Assembly (NCBI RefSeq): GCF_005768555.2
Contig: NZ_VCHX02000344.1
Coordinates: forward strand, 1 to 54,553
From: Streptomyces sporangiiformans
GTDB lineage: Bacteria > Actinomycetota > Actinomycetes > Streptomycetales > Streptomycetaceae
DNA: 54,553 bases
Reading direction: 5' to 3'
Part shown: piece by piece, positions 8,319 to 17,210 of the stretch
Numbering within the stretch: the stretch's first letter is position 1
Layout: each line of letters opens with the position of its first letter
Made by a program: the position numbers and the translations under genes
The notes under the pieces: model-generated
What the model saw: only the letters and a program-made list of their open reading frames with translations
Database searches by the model: none
Told to the model about the DNA's origin: nothing

Positions 8319-8374
8319 TTGACTTTCCGCGACCGCGATATATCGTGAATAGTGGAACACGCGATATGGCGCGA
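8319..8374 (+). promoter_or_regulatory. Promoter with overlapping candidate PadR operator
   Basis: A TTGACT -35 box (8319-8324) is followed after 16 nt by a TATCGT -10-like box. The -10 region overlaps a perfect 10-bp palindrome, CGATATATCG (8336-8345), and a second CGATAT half-site follows at 8362-8367. AT-rich palindromes of this kind stand out in a GC-rich genome. The downstream operon ends with a PadR regulator, so autoregulation is the simplest reading. The rest of the 8133-8464 gap holds only a duplicated CGCGAGTAGC. Confidence 0.6.
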
Positions 8375-8464
8375 CCGTCCGGTGGTGCCTGTCGCGCCGT
8401 TCCGCCGTATATCGCCGCCTCTCGCAGTACCCCACCACGCCCGTCCGGCCGAGGAGGTCGCACC

Positions 8465-9403
8465 ATGTCCGAGTGGTCCGTCGCAGAGCCGAGGAAGCTC
8501 ACGTTCGACGACCCCGTGACGGCGCTCCACGTGCGAATCGTCAACGGAACGGTGAACGTCGTGGGGGTCGACGAGGGTTCCACTCGCCTGGAGGTGACCG
8601 AGATAGAGGGCCCGCCCCTCGTGGTGACCCAGGCCGACGGCACCCTCACGGTGGCGTACGAGGATCTGCCGTGGAAGGGCTTCCTCAAATGGCTCGACCG
8701 CAAGAGCTGGCGCCGCAGCGCGGTGGTCTCCCTGGCGGTTCCGGCTGGTACGCGCGTGGAGGTGGGCGTGGTCGGCGCCTCCGCCGTGGTCTCCGGGGTG
8801 GACGGTCGCGCGGACATCAAGTGCGTCACGGGTGACACGACACTGGTCGGATTGTCGGGCCCCGTCCGGGCCACGACCGTTTCCGGGAACGTGGAGGCGC
8901 AGGCCGTCGCCGGCGACCTGCGGCTGAACTCCGTCTCCGGCGATCTGACCGTCATGGACGGCTCCTGCCCGACCGTGAAGGCCGACTCGGTGAGCGGCTC
9001 GATCATCCTCGACATCGACTCCGCGAGCAGCCCCACAGACGTCAGCCTCACCAGCATCTCCGGCGAGATCGCCATCCGGCTCCCCCATCCCGCGGACGCC
9101 GAGGTCGAGGCCAACACCGCGAGCGGCACCGTCTCCAGCGCCTTCGACGACCTCCGGGTCGGCGGCCAGTGGGGCGCCCACAAGATCACCGGCCGCCTGG
9201 GCGCCGGCACCGGGCGATTGAAAGCGACGACGGTCTCGGGCTCGATCGCCTTGCTGCGCAGGCCTCCTGCGGAAGACGAACCATGGGATGCGGAGCCCGC
9301 GACGCATGGGGCAGGAGTGCATCCGCCAGAAGCGGAAAGCAGTCCGGCCGACAGCCCGACCGACACCCCCACCGACATCCCGACCGACAAGAAGGGGCTC
9401 TGA
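8465..9403 (+). CDS. DUF4097-family beta-strand repeat protein
   Basis: A 312-aa protein without signal peptide or membrane segment. From about residue 100 it is built of short repeated strands with the pattern V(S/T)G(D/N/S)(L/V/I), for example TTVSGNVEAQAVAGDLRLNS, typical of the DUF4097 right-handed beta-helix family. The N-terminal part is a distinct beta domain, and the C-terminal 50 residues are a Pro/Thr/Asp-rich tail. It is followed after one base by a PadR regulator gene, an arrangement common in actinomycetes and suggestive of a shared envelope- or stress-responsive unit. The biochemical function is unknown. Confidence 0.88.
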   Translation: MSEWSVAEPRKLTFDDPVTALHVRIVNGTVNVVGVDEGSTRLEVTEIEGPPLVVTQADGTLTVAYEDLPWKGFLKWLDRKSWRRSAVVSLAVPAGTRVEVGVVGASAVVSGVDGRADIKCVTGDTTLVGLSGPVRATTVSGNVEAQAVAGDLRLNSVSGDLTVMDGSCPTVKADSVSGSIILDIDSASSPTDVSLTSISGEIAIRLPHPADAEVEANTASGTVSSAFDDLRVGGQWGAHKITGRLGAGTGRLKATTVSGSIALLRRPPAEDEPWDAEPATHGAGVHPPEAESSPADSPTDTPTDIPTDKKGL

Positions 9404-9404
9404 C

Positions 9405-10472
9405 ATGCCTCCTGTCTTTGCCCATGGACGACTGCGGCTCTACCTGCTGAAGCTGCTGGACGAAGCCCCGCGCCACGGGTACGAGGTGATCCGGCTCCTG
9501 GAGGAGCGCTTCCAGGGGCTGTACGCGCCCTCGGCCGGCACCGTGTACCCGCGCCTGGCCAAGCTGGAGGCCGAGGGCCTGGTCACGCACACGACCGAGG
9601 GCGGCCGCAAGGTGTACGCGATCACGGACGCGGGCCGGGCCGAACTGGCCGACCGCAGCGGTGAGCTGGCCGACCTGGAGCTGGAGATCCGCGAGTCGGT
9701 GGCGGAGCTCGCCGCCGAGATCCGAGCCGATGTGCGGGGCGCGGCGGGTGATCTGCGCCGGGAGATGCGGGTCGCGGCGAGCGAGGCGCGCCGTCGTCCC
9801 ACGGGCAACGGCGCCAAGGGATGGCAGGGCGAGCAGGAGGGCGCCCCCACGGACTCCACGGAGTACGGGGAAAAAGAGGCGTGGCACGCCGCGAAGGAGG
9901 AGATGCGCCGCGTCAAGCAGGAGTGGAAGGAGCAGGCCCGGCGCGCCAAGGACGAGAGCCGACGGGCCCGCGACGAGGCCCAACGGGCGCGCCGCCAGGC
10001 CAAGGAGGCGCAGGACCGAGCGCAGGCCCAGGCCCAGGAGGAGTTCCAGCGCGTCGCCAAGCGCGTCCAGGAACAGGTGCAGGACCACTTCGCGCGAGGC
10101 GACTGGCCCACGGGCGTGCGCGAGGGCCTCACCGAACTCGCCAAGGAATTCGGCGAGTTCGGCAAGGGGTTCGGGAAGGACTTCGGGAAGGGCTTCGGCT
10201 TCGGGGCTCCGGAGACACCACAGGCTCCGGAGCCCGACTACACGGCGACCCCCGAGGACTTCCCCGCCGAGTACGAGCCCGCCTGGGCACACGACGACTC
10301 GACGGGTGACCCCGCACGCGACCTCGACCGGCTCCTGGACCGCTTCCGTGACGACATCCGCGACGCGGCCCGCGACCACGGGGTGACGGAGGAGCAGTTG
10401 CGCGACGCCCGCCGCCACCTCTCGACGGCGGCGGCACACATAGGGGCGGTACTGCGGACGCCCAAGTCCTGA
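9405..10472 (+). CDS. PadR-family transcriptional regulator with long coiled-coil tail
   Basis: The ATG at 9405 lies one base after the DUF4097 stop, giving a 355-aa protein. Residues 1-90 form a PadR winged helix (LYLLKLLDEAPRHGYEVI, then SAGTVYPRLAKLEAEGLV). Instead of the usual short dimerization helix, a very long Ala/Arg/Glu/Gln-rich coiled coil (about 90-240) follows, then a Gly/Phe/Lys stretch and an acidic C-terminal region. It probably represses its own operon through the CGATATATCG palindrome upstream. The inducing signal is unknown. The tail is several times longer than in ordinary PadR proteins and may bring in another partner or a membrane-associated signal. Confidence 0.9.
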   Translation: MPPVFAHGRLRLYLLKLLDEAPRHGYEVIRLLEERFQGLYAPSAGTVYPRLAKLEAEGLVTHTTEGGRKVYAITDAGRAELADRSGELADLELEIRESVAELAAEIRADVRGAAGDLRREMRVAASEARRRPTGNGAKGWQGEQEGAPTDSTEYGEKEAWHAAKEEMRRVKQEWKEQARRAKDESRRARDEAQRARRQAKEAQDRAQAQAQEEFQRVAKRVQEQVQDHFARGDWPTGVREGLTELAKEFGEFGKGFGKDFGKGFGFGAPETPQAPEPDYTATPEDFPAEYEPAWAHDDSTGDPARDLDRLLDRFRDDIRDAARDHGVTEEQLRDARRHLSTAAAHIGAVLRTPKS

Positions 10473-10501
10473 CCGGGGAGCCGCCCGCTGTGGGTGCGGG
10501 A

Positions 10502-10530
10502 CCCCCGGAGGCCTCCAGGGCTTCCGGGGG
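10502..10530. terminator. Hairpin between convergent padR-type and Clp-N genes
   Basis: A 12-bp stem with one G.U wobble (10502-10513 pairing with 10519-10530; loop 10514-10518) sits in the 68-bp gap between convergent genes. There is no U tract, as is normal for Streptomyces terminators. Confidence 0.7.
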
Positions 10531-10540
10531 GCACCGCCCC

Positions 10541-11128
10541 TCAGCTCGCCTTCGCCTCGCCGCCGCCGTAGAGCACGCGCCGCAGTGACGCGTACGTCAC
10601 CCCGTGGTCGGCCAGCACCTCCGCGGGGACACCAGGGCGGGCGGTGAGGGCGAGGAGCAGGTGCTCGTCGCCGATGTGCCGGTCATGCTGGGCGAGCGCG
10701 ATGCGCAGTGACTCCGTGAGAAGGTCCTTGGCGCCGCGAGTGAAGGGCCGGTGTCCGCCGAGGAACCCGGACCACCACCCCTTGCCGCGCCCCTTGGCCT
10801 TCCCTTCGGACTCCAAGGCCCCTACGCCATGGGCCTCCTCGATCCTGGACACGATCTCCGAGAGGTCGAGGCCGAGACCGGACAGCGCGTCCGCGTCGGC
10901 GCGCGACAGCCCACCCCGGCGCCGCGCCTGGGCGAGGGCTTCCGTCACCGACTCCTTGTGACGGTCGAGTCCCAGGGAGGCCAGGGCGAACGACGCGCGG
11001 CTGCCCTCACGGTCGAGCAGGGACAGCAGCAGGTGCTGCTCCTCGACCGTCTCCGCACCCATCCGCTCGGAGTGGCCGACCGCGCCCAGCACCACCGCGC
11101 GGGCGTCCTTGGTGAACCGTTCGAACAT
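10541..11128 (-). CDS. Clp N-terminal-domain protein (ClpC-N repeat, no ATPase)
   Basis: A 195-aa protein starting at an ATG that overlaps the upstream HTH gene's stop (ATGA). It contains two Clp-N repeats: one starts MFERFTKDARAVV and includes EEQHLLLSLL, and the second has RPFTRGAKDLLTESL and IGDEHLLLALTAR. No Walker motifs or ATPase module follow, so this is a free-standing adaptor-like domain rather than a ClpC chaperone. A basic, Gly-rich linker (about 130-145) separates the repeats. It is co-transcribed with a small DNA-binding protein. It may sense damaged proteins or modulate that regulator, but this is inference. Confidence 0.9.
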   Translation of the reverse strand: MFERFTKDARAVVLGAVGHSERMGAETVEEQHLLLSLLDREGSRASFALASLGLDRHKESVTEALAQARRRGGLSRADADALSGLGLDLSEIVSRIEEAHGVGALESEGKAKGRGKGWWSGFLGGHRPFTRGAKDLLTESLRIALAQHDRHIGDEHLLLALTARPGVPAEVLADHGVTYASLRRVLYGGGEAKAS

Positions 11129-11337
11129 CACTGCCTCCCGTACTTCTTGTGGACGGCCTGCCGGCTGACACCCAGTTCCGCGGCGATCTCCTGCCACGAC
11201 CAACCCTGATTGCGCGCGCTGCGCACCTGCACCGCTTCGAGCTGCTCCAGCAGCCGTCGCAAGGCTGAGACGGCCCGCAGCCCGATCCGCGGATCGCGGT
11301 CGCCCGCGCGCTCGGCGAGATCCGTTGCTTCGGTCAT
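11128..11337 (-). CDS. Small helix-turn-helix DNA-binding protein
   Basis: A 69-aa protein with a helical N-terminal segment (about 15-40) and a C-terminal helix-turn-helix, WQEIAAELGVSRQAVHKKYG, that reads as a sigma-region-4-like or Xre-like recognition unit. It is the first gene of a two-gene operon and overlaps the Clp-N gene. The upstream region carries TTGACA/TGTCAA inverted repeats, the likely site of autoregulation. It is a common Streptomyces pair of unknown signal. Confidence 0.88.
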   Translation of the reverse strand: MTEATDLAERAGDRDPRIGLRAVSALRRLLEQLEAVQVRSARNQGWSWQEIAAELGVSRQAVHKKYGRQ

Positions 11338-11340
11338 GAC

Positions 11341-11386
11341 GTCAACTTACATTGACACACTCTCTAATGTCAACCACAGTTGACAT
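11341..11386 (-). promoter_or_regulatory. Promoter and inverted-repeat operator of the HTH/Clp-N operon
   Basis: A 7-bp inverted repeat ATGTCAA (11367-11373) / TTGACAT (11380-11386) with a 6-nt spacer is followed by another TTGACA half-site at 11352-11357 and GTCAAC at 11341. On the minus strand one TTGACA serves as a -35 box with TAAGTT about 18 nt further on. Overlap of promoter and repeats indicates repression, most likely by the HTH protein. Confidence 0.6.
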
Positions 11387-11453
11387 CAAAGGGTGTGCGC
11401 GACACAGCGATCAAAGGGGCGTCAGGACGGTGCCAGTACGGCTCAGTACGGCG

Positions 11454-12419
11454 TCAGGACGACGTCAGGACGATCTTCCCGAACAGGCCACCCGACTCCA
11501 TCCGCTCGAAGCCCTCGCGGGCTCGGTCCAGCGGAAGAACTTCGTCGATGACAGGGCGCACACCGGTGGCGGCACAGAAGGACAACAGGTCCTCCAGCTC
11601 GTCCTTCGTCCCCATCGTGGAGCCGACGACCTTGAGTTCGAGGAAGAAGATGCGGGTCAGTTCGGCGTGCGCGGGCTGGTTTCCACTCGTGGCGCCCGAG
11701 ATGACCAGGGTGCCGCCCGGCTTGAGGGACTTGATCGAGTGGGACCAGGTGGCGGCGCCGACCGTCTCGATGACGGCGTCCACGCGCTGCGGCAGCCGGG
11801 CACCGGACTCCAGCGCCTCCACGGCGCCCAGGTCCATGGCGCGCTTGCGCTTCGCCTCGTCGCGGCTGGTGGCGAAGACCCGCAGCCCCGCGGCCTTCCC
11901 CAGCACGATCGCGGCCGTGGCCACACCGCCCCCGGCGCCCTGGACCAGCACCGAGTCACCGGGGCGTACGCCCGCGTTGGTGAAGAGCATGCGGTACGCG
12001 GTCAGCCAGGCGGTGGGCAGACAGGCGGCCTCCTCGAAGGAGAGCTCCTTCGGCTTCGGCAGCACGTTCCACACGGGTACGGAGACCTGCTCCGCGAACG
12101 TCCCCTGGTACCGCTCGGTGAGGATGGAACGCGGCTCCTTCGGCCCGACGCCGTGTCCTGTCTGTCCGATCACGGAGTGCAGGACGACCTCGTTGCCCTC
12201 CTCGTCGATCCCGGCGGCGTCGCAGCCCAGGATCATCGGCAACTTGTCCTCCGCGAGGCCCACGCCGCGCAGCGACCAAAGGTCATGGTGGTTCAGGGAG
12301 GCGGCCTTGACCTTCACGGTCGTCCAGCCGGGCCGGCCCTCGGGAGCGGGCCGCTCACCCAACTCCAGGCCGTTCAACGGCTGATCACGGTCAATACGAG
12401 CAGCGTAGGCAGCGAACAT
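11454..12419 (-). CDS. Zinc-binding-dehydrogenase-like MDR oxidoreductase (quinone oxidoreductase type)
   Basis: A 321-aa medium-chain dehydrogenase/reductase. The N-terminal GroES-like domain shows ASLNHHDLWSLRG and LGCDAAG. The Rossmann domain carries VLVQGAGGGVATAAIVLGKA followed by a basic SRDEAKRKRA segment that suggests NADPH preference. The structural zinc-binding cysteine set of alcohol dehydrogenases is not evident, which fits a quinone-oxidoreductase-type enzyme reducing unsaturated carbonyls or quinones. It follows the malic enzyme gene on the same strand after 225 bp containing strong hairpins, so it is probably expressed separately. The exact substrate cannot be assigned. Confidence 0.88.
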   Translation of the reverse strand: MFAAYAARIDRDQPLNGLELGERPAPEGRPGWTTVKVKAASLNHHDLWSLRGVGLAEDKLPMILGCDAAGIDEEGNEVVLHSVIGQTGHGVGPKEPRSILTERYQGTFAEQVSVPVWNVLPKPKELSFEEAACLPTAWLTAYRMLFTNAGVRPGDSVLVQGAGGGVATAAIVLGKAAGLRVFATSRDEAKRKRAMDLGAVEALESGARLPQRVDAVIETVGAATWSHSIKSLKPGGTLVISGATSGNQPAHAELTRIFFLELKVVGSTMGTKDELEDLLSFCAATGVRPVIDEVLPLDRAREGFERMESGGLFGKIVLTSS

Positions 12420-12579
12420 GCCCCGACCCTAGGCTCCACCAGGCCGCCCACGGAACCAGTCACCCCTGTGACACGCGCCCCTTGAGGGGCGCGGGGCTGT
12501 GACATGTGCGGCTCCGCCGCGCGGGCGCGACCAGCCACGACCGGCCCGCAGCCGAGACACGACCGATGTCGGGGCCTGG

Positions 12580-12639
12580 GGGGGCGCAGCCCCCGTTTCG
12601 GGAAGGGGTGGGCTTGGGGAAAGACCCCACGCCCACCCC
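12580..12639 (-). terminator. Double hairpin downstream of malic enzyme gene
   Basis: Two stems lie just after the malic enzyme stop. The arms GGGGTGGGC (12605-12613) and GCCCACCCC (12631-12639) enclose a smaller GGGG/CCCC pair. GGGGGC (12580-12585) pairs with GCCCCC (12589-12594). Together they are a likely terminator for the minus-strand malic enzyme transcript. Confidence 0.7.
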
Positions 12640-12644
12640 CGACC

Positions 12645-13901
<1,257 letters not shown>

Positions 13902-14446
13902 TTTGTTTAACCCCTTAAGTCTTTAATGGTTGAGGGTGTCCACTCCTGGTGAGGGGTGGGCGGGCACCGCATATGTCCCTGATGGCTGTTACGTACGGGT
14001 ACGTACGGGCGCATATGCGACAGGCGCGCCGCACACGCGCCCTGAGCCCCGGATGAGGGGTGTAAAGAACCTTCTTACCGGACGGACGGCATCGCCGACG
14101 AGTCCATAACACGAAGGTCACATGTCGGTGTCGTGATTCGCCATCGAATGTCCGGACGTGTCTCGACAACCAGCAGGGCGCCGCGAGCGCGAAGTTGCAG
14201 CTGCTCGCGTCCCAAGATGAACCGAAGATCTTCCGGCTGGAAGTAAAAAATACCGCACAAGATCCGGCCAAGTTGACCGAGTCGGAACGGTTCGAGGGTC
14301 GCCCGTTATCCGATTTTGACACAGTCGACCCCCTGAGGGACTGAGTCCGAATGGCAAGATGCCGTCATCACACAAGGTCGCGACACCCGATGGCGTGTGC
14401 TCGTCGACCCATCGGCAACGCCACCCATCCGCCGGAGGAACCCACA
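13902..14446. promoter_or_regulatory. Divergent intergenic region with direct repeats and palindrome
   Basis: This 545-bp gap separates malic enzyme (minus) from the amino-acid ABC operon (plus). It holds two adjacent copies of TACGTACGGG (13990-13999 and 14000-14009) immediately followed by the perfect palindrome CGCATATGCG (14010-14019), probably an operator for malic enzyme. TTGACA at 14316-14321 may belong to the ABC promoter, though a clear -10 is not visible. Open frames on the minus strand here lack a plausible ribosome-binding site and typical codon use. Confidence 0.5.
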
Positions 14447-15397
14447 ATGACCGCACGCTCCACCCGTCGTACGACCGCCGCGCACACCCGGATAGCCGCG
14501 GTCGGTGCGATCGCGGTCGCAGGCTCCCTGCTGCTCACCGGCTGTGGTGACCAGACCAAGGACAAGGACTCGGAGAGCGCGAAGACCAGCTCGGCCCCGC
14601 TGGCCGACCAGCTCCCCAAGCAGGTCCGCGACGCGGGCGTCATCAAGGTCGGCTCGGACATCGCCTACGCTCCGGTCGAGTTCAAGGACGACTCGGGCAA
14701 GACGGTCGGCATCGACCCGGACCTCGCGGACGCCATGGGCAAGCAGCTGGGCGTGAAGTTCGAGTTCGAGAACGGCACCTTCGATTCGCTCCTCACCGGT
14801 CTGCGCTCGAAGCGCTACGACATCGCGATGTCGGCCATGACGGACACCAAGGACCGTCAGGAGGGTGTCGACTCCGAGACCGGCAAGAAGGTCGGCGAGG
14901 GCGTCGACTTCGTCGACTACTTCACCGCGGGCGTCTCGCTCTACACCCCGAAGGGCAAGACCCAGGGCATCAAGACCTGGGACGACCTGTGCGGCAAGAA
15001 GATCGTCGTCCAGCGCGCCACCATCTCCGAGGACCTGGCCAAGGCGCAGGCCAAGAAGTGCGGCAGCAAGAAGCTGTCCATCGAGGCCTTCGACAACGAC
15101 CAGCAGGCGCAGACCCGCCTGCGCTCGGGCGGCGCGGACGTCGGCTCGTCCGACTTCCCGGTCGCCGCGTACGCGGTGAAGACCTCGGGCGGCGGCAAGG
15201 ACTTCGAGATCGTGGGCGAGCAGGTCGAGGCCGCTCCGTACGGCATCGCGGTCGCCAAGTCCAACACCGAGCTGCGGGACGCGCTCAAGGCCGCCATGGA
15301 CGCGATCATCAAGAACGGCGAGTACGACAAGATCATCGCGAAGTGGGGCGTCGACGCCGGCGCCGTCAAGGCAGCCACCGTCAACGGCGGCAAGTGA
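14447..15397 (+). CDS. Amino-acid ABC transporter substrate-binding lipoprotein
   Basis: A 316-aa family 3 solute-binding protein. A basic N terminus and hydrophobic stretch end in the lipobox LLTGC (Cys about residue 29), so it is a membrane-anchored lipoprotein on the outer face. The mature domain has the polar-amino-acid pattern GSDIAYAPVEF, IDPDLADAMGKQLGVKFEF and FDSLLTGLRSKRYDIAMSAM. The ATG at 14447 is preceded by GGAGGAA. Permease and ATPase genes follow in one operon. The ligand is probably glutamate/glutamine-like or basic amino acids but is not determined by visible residues. Confidence 0.93.
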   Translation: MTARSTRRTTAAHTRIAAVGAIAVAGSLLLTGCGDQTKDKDSESAKTSSAPLADQLPKQVRDAGVIKVGSDIAYAPVEFKDDSGKTVGIDPDLADAMGKQLGVKFEFENGTFDSLLTGLRSKRYDIAMSAMTDTKDRQEGVDSETGKKVGEGVDFVDYFTAGVSLYTPKGKTQGIKTWDDLCGKKIVVQRATISEDLAKAQAKKCGSKKLSIEAFDNDQQAQTRLRSGGADVGSSDFPVAAYAVKTSGGGKDFEIVGEQVEAAPYGIAVAKSNTELRDALKAAMDAIIKNGEYDKIIAKWGVDAGAVKAATVNGGK

Positions 15398-15432
15398 CCG
15401 CGGCGACCAGCGGCCACTGAAAGGCAACACCC

Positions 15433-16377
15433 GTGACTGTTGACATCGACAAGACGGCCGGCCCGGAGGACACCCCCCCGGCCGGACCGGAGGCCATCAG
15501 GGCCATCCCGGTCCGGCACTACGGGCGGTACTTCTCCGCGGCCGTCGCGATCGCGATCCTCGTCGCGATCATCTACGCCTTCGCCCAGGGAAAGATCAAC
15601 TGGGGCGCGATCCCGGACTACTTCTTCGACGACCGCATCGTCAAGGGCGTCGGCCAGACCCTGCTGCTGACCGTTCTGTCCATGCTGATCGGCATCGTCG
15701 GCGGCATCCTGCTCGCCGTGATGCGGCTGTCGAAGAACCCGGTGACCTCGTCCATCGCCTGGTTCTACATCTGGTTCTTCCGCGGCACCCCGGTCCTGGT
15801 GCAGCTCGTGGTCTGGTTCAACCTGGGCCTGGTCTTCGAGTACATCAACCTCGGCCCGATCTACAAGGACTACTGGTCCAGCTTCATGACGCCGCTGCTG
15901 ACGGCGCTGCTGGGTCTGGGCCTGAACGAGGCCGCGTACATGGCGGAGATCTGCCGTGCCGGTCTGCTCTCGGTCGACGAGGGCCAGACCGAGGCCTCAC
16001 ACGCGCTGGGCATGAGCCACAGCAAGACGCTGCGCCGCATCGTCATCCCGCAGGCCATGCGCGTGATCGTGCCCCCCACGGGCAACGAGGTCATCAACAT
16101 GCTGAAGACGACCTCGCTGGTGTCGGTGGTGCAGTTCTACGAACTCTTCCGGTACGCCCAGGACATCGGCCAGACCTCCGGCGCCCCGGTCGAGATGTAC
16201 TTCCTCGCCGCCGCCTGGTACCTGATCCTCACCTCGATACTGAGCGTCGGGCAGTACTACATCGAGCGGTACTACGCGCGCGGGTCCAGCCGCACGCTCC
16301 CGGACACGCCGCTCCAGAAGATCAAGGCGAACATGCTGTCCTTGTCGAACCGTCCGGCGGCGGGAGGTGGCGCATGA
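15433..16377 (+). CDS. Amino-acid ABC transporter permease
   Basis: A 314-aa inner-membrane permease of the HisM/GlnP type with about five to six transmembrane segments. The N-terminal about 40 residues are cytoplasmic and acidic/Pro-rich. The coupling loop reads LGMSHSKTLRRIVIPQAMRVIVPPTGNEVI, the signature of this group. Only one permease gene is present, so the transporter is presumably a permease homodimer. It begins 35 bp after the binding-protein gene and overlaps the ATPase start by ATGA. Confidence 0.94.
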   Translation: MTVDIDKTAGPEDTPPAGPEAIRAIPVRHYGRYFSAAVAIAILVAIIYAFAQGKINWGAIPDYFFDDRIVKGVGQTLLLTVLSMLIGIVGGILLAVMRLSKNPVTSSIAWFYIWFFRGTPVLVQLVVWFNLGLVFEYINLGPIYKDYWSSFMTPLLTALLGLGLNEAAYMAEICRAGLLSVDEGQTEASHALGMSHSKTLRRIVIPQAMRVIVPPTGNEVINMLKTTSLVSVVQFYELFRYAQDIGQTSGAPVEMYFLAAAWYLILTSILSVGQYYIERYYARGSSRTLPDTPLQKIKANMLSLSNRPAAGGGA

Positions 16378-17135
16378 CCGCCATGGTCAAGGCCGAAGGC
16401 GTCCACAAGTCCTTCGGGCCCCTGCAGGTCCTCCAGGGCATCGACCTCGAGGTGAAGTCCGGCGAGGTCTTCTGCCTGATCGGCCCGTCGGGCTCCGGCA
16501 AGTCGACGTTCCTGAGGTGCATCAACCACCTCGAGAAGATCAACGCGGGGCGCCTGTACGTGGACGGGGAGCTGGTCGGCTATCGCCAGAAGGGCGACAA
16601 GCTGTACGAGCTGAAGGACAGCGAGGTCGCGGTGAAGCGCCGCGACATCGGCATGGTCTTCCAGCGTTTCAACCTGTTCCCGCACATGACGGCCCTCGAG
16701 AACATCATCGAGGCACCGGTCCAGGTCAAGGGCGTCAGCAAGGCCCAGGCACGGGAGCGCGCCGGCCAGTTGCTCGAGCGCGTGGGCCTGGCCGACAAGG
16801 CCAGGAGCTACCCGTCGCAGCTCTCCGGCGGCCAGCAGCAGCGCGTGGCGATCGCCCGCGCGCTGGCCATGGAACCGAAGCTGATGCTCTTCGACGAGCC
16901 GACCTCGGCGCTCGACCCGGAGCTGGTCGGCGACGTCCTCGACGTCATGCGCGACCTCGCCGAGTCCGGCATGACGATGATCGTCGTCACCCACGAGATG
17001 GGCTTCGCCCGTGAGGTCGGCGACAGCCTCGTCTTCATGGACGGCGGCGTGGTCGTCGAATCGGGCCACCCCCGCGACGTACTGACCAACCCTCAGCACG
17101 AGCGGACCAGGTCGTTCCTGTCCAAGGTGCTCTGA
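16374..17135 (+). CDS. Amino-acid ABC transporter ATP-binding protein
   Basis: A 253-aa cytoplasmic ATPase. Walker A is GPSGSGKSTFLRCINHLE, the Q-loop is FQRFNLFPHM, the ABC signature is LSGGQQQRVAIARALA, Walker B is LMLFDEPTSALDPE, and the H-loop is VVTHEMGFA. The pattern is that of GlnQ/HisP-like polar-amino-acid importers. The start codon overlaps the permease stop, and a strong terminator follows, closing a three-gene operon with its own dedicated ATPase, unlike the two sugar importers in this window. Confidence 0.96.
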   Translation: MTAMVKAEGVHKSFGPLQVLQGIDLEVKSGEVFCLIGPSGSGKSTFLRCINHLEKINAGRLYVDGELVGYRQKGDKLYELKDSEVAVKRRDIGMVFQRFNLFPHMTALENIIEAPVQVKGVSKAQARERAGQLLERVGLADKARSYPSQLSGGQQQRVAIARALAMEPKLMLFDEPTSALDPELVGDVLDVMRDLAESGMTMIVVTHEMGFAREVGDSLVFMDGGVVVESGHPRDVLTNPQHERTRSFLSKVL

Positions 17136-17146
17136 CGGCACGTACG

Positions 17147-17183
17147 AGAAGGGGCGGTACGGGATCTCCGTACCGCCCCTTCT
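17147..17183 (+). terminator. Terminator of the amino-acid ABC operon
   Basis: A perfect 16-bp stem (17147-17162 with 17168-17183) and a 5-nt loop lie 12 bp after the ATPase stop. The next gene is convergent, so it may act in both directions. Confidence 0.88.
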
Positions 17184-17210
17184 GCCGTGGTCGGTGGGCT
17201 GATCGGTGGA

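Noticed and set aside
13915..14456. Minus-strand frames in the malic enzyme/ABC gap as small genes
   Set aside because: No ribosome-binding site, atypical codon use, and overlap with likely promoter elements.
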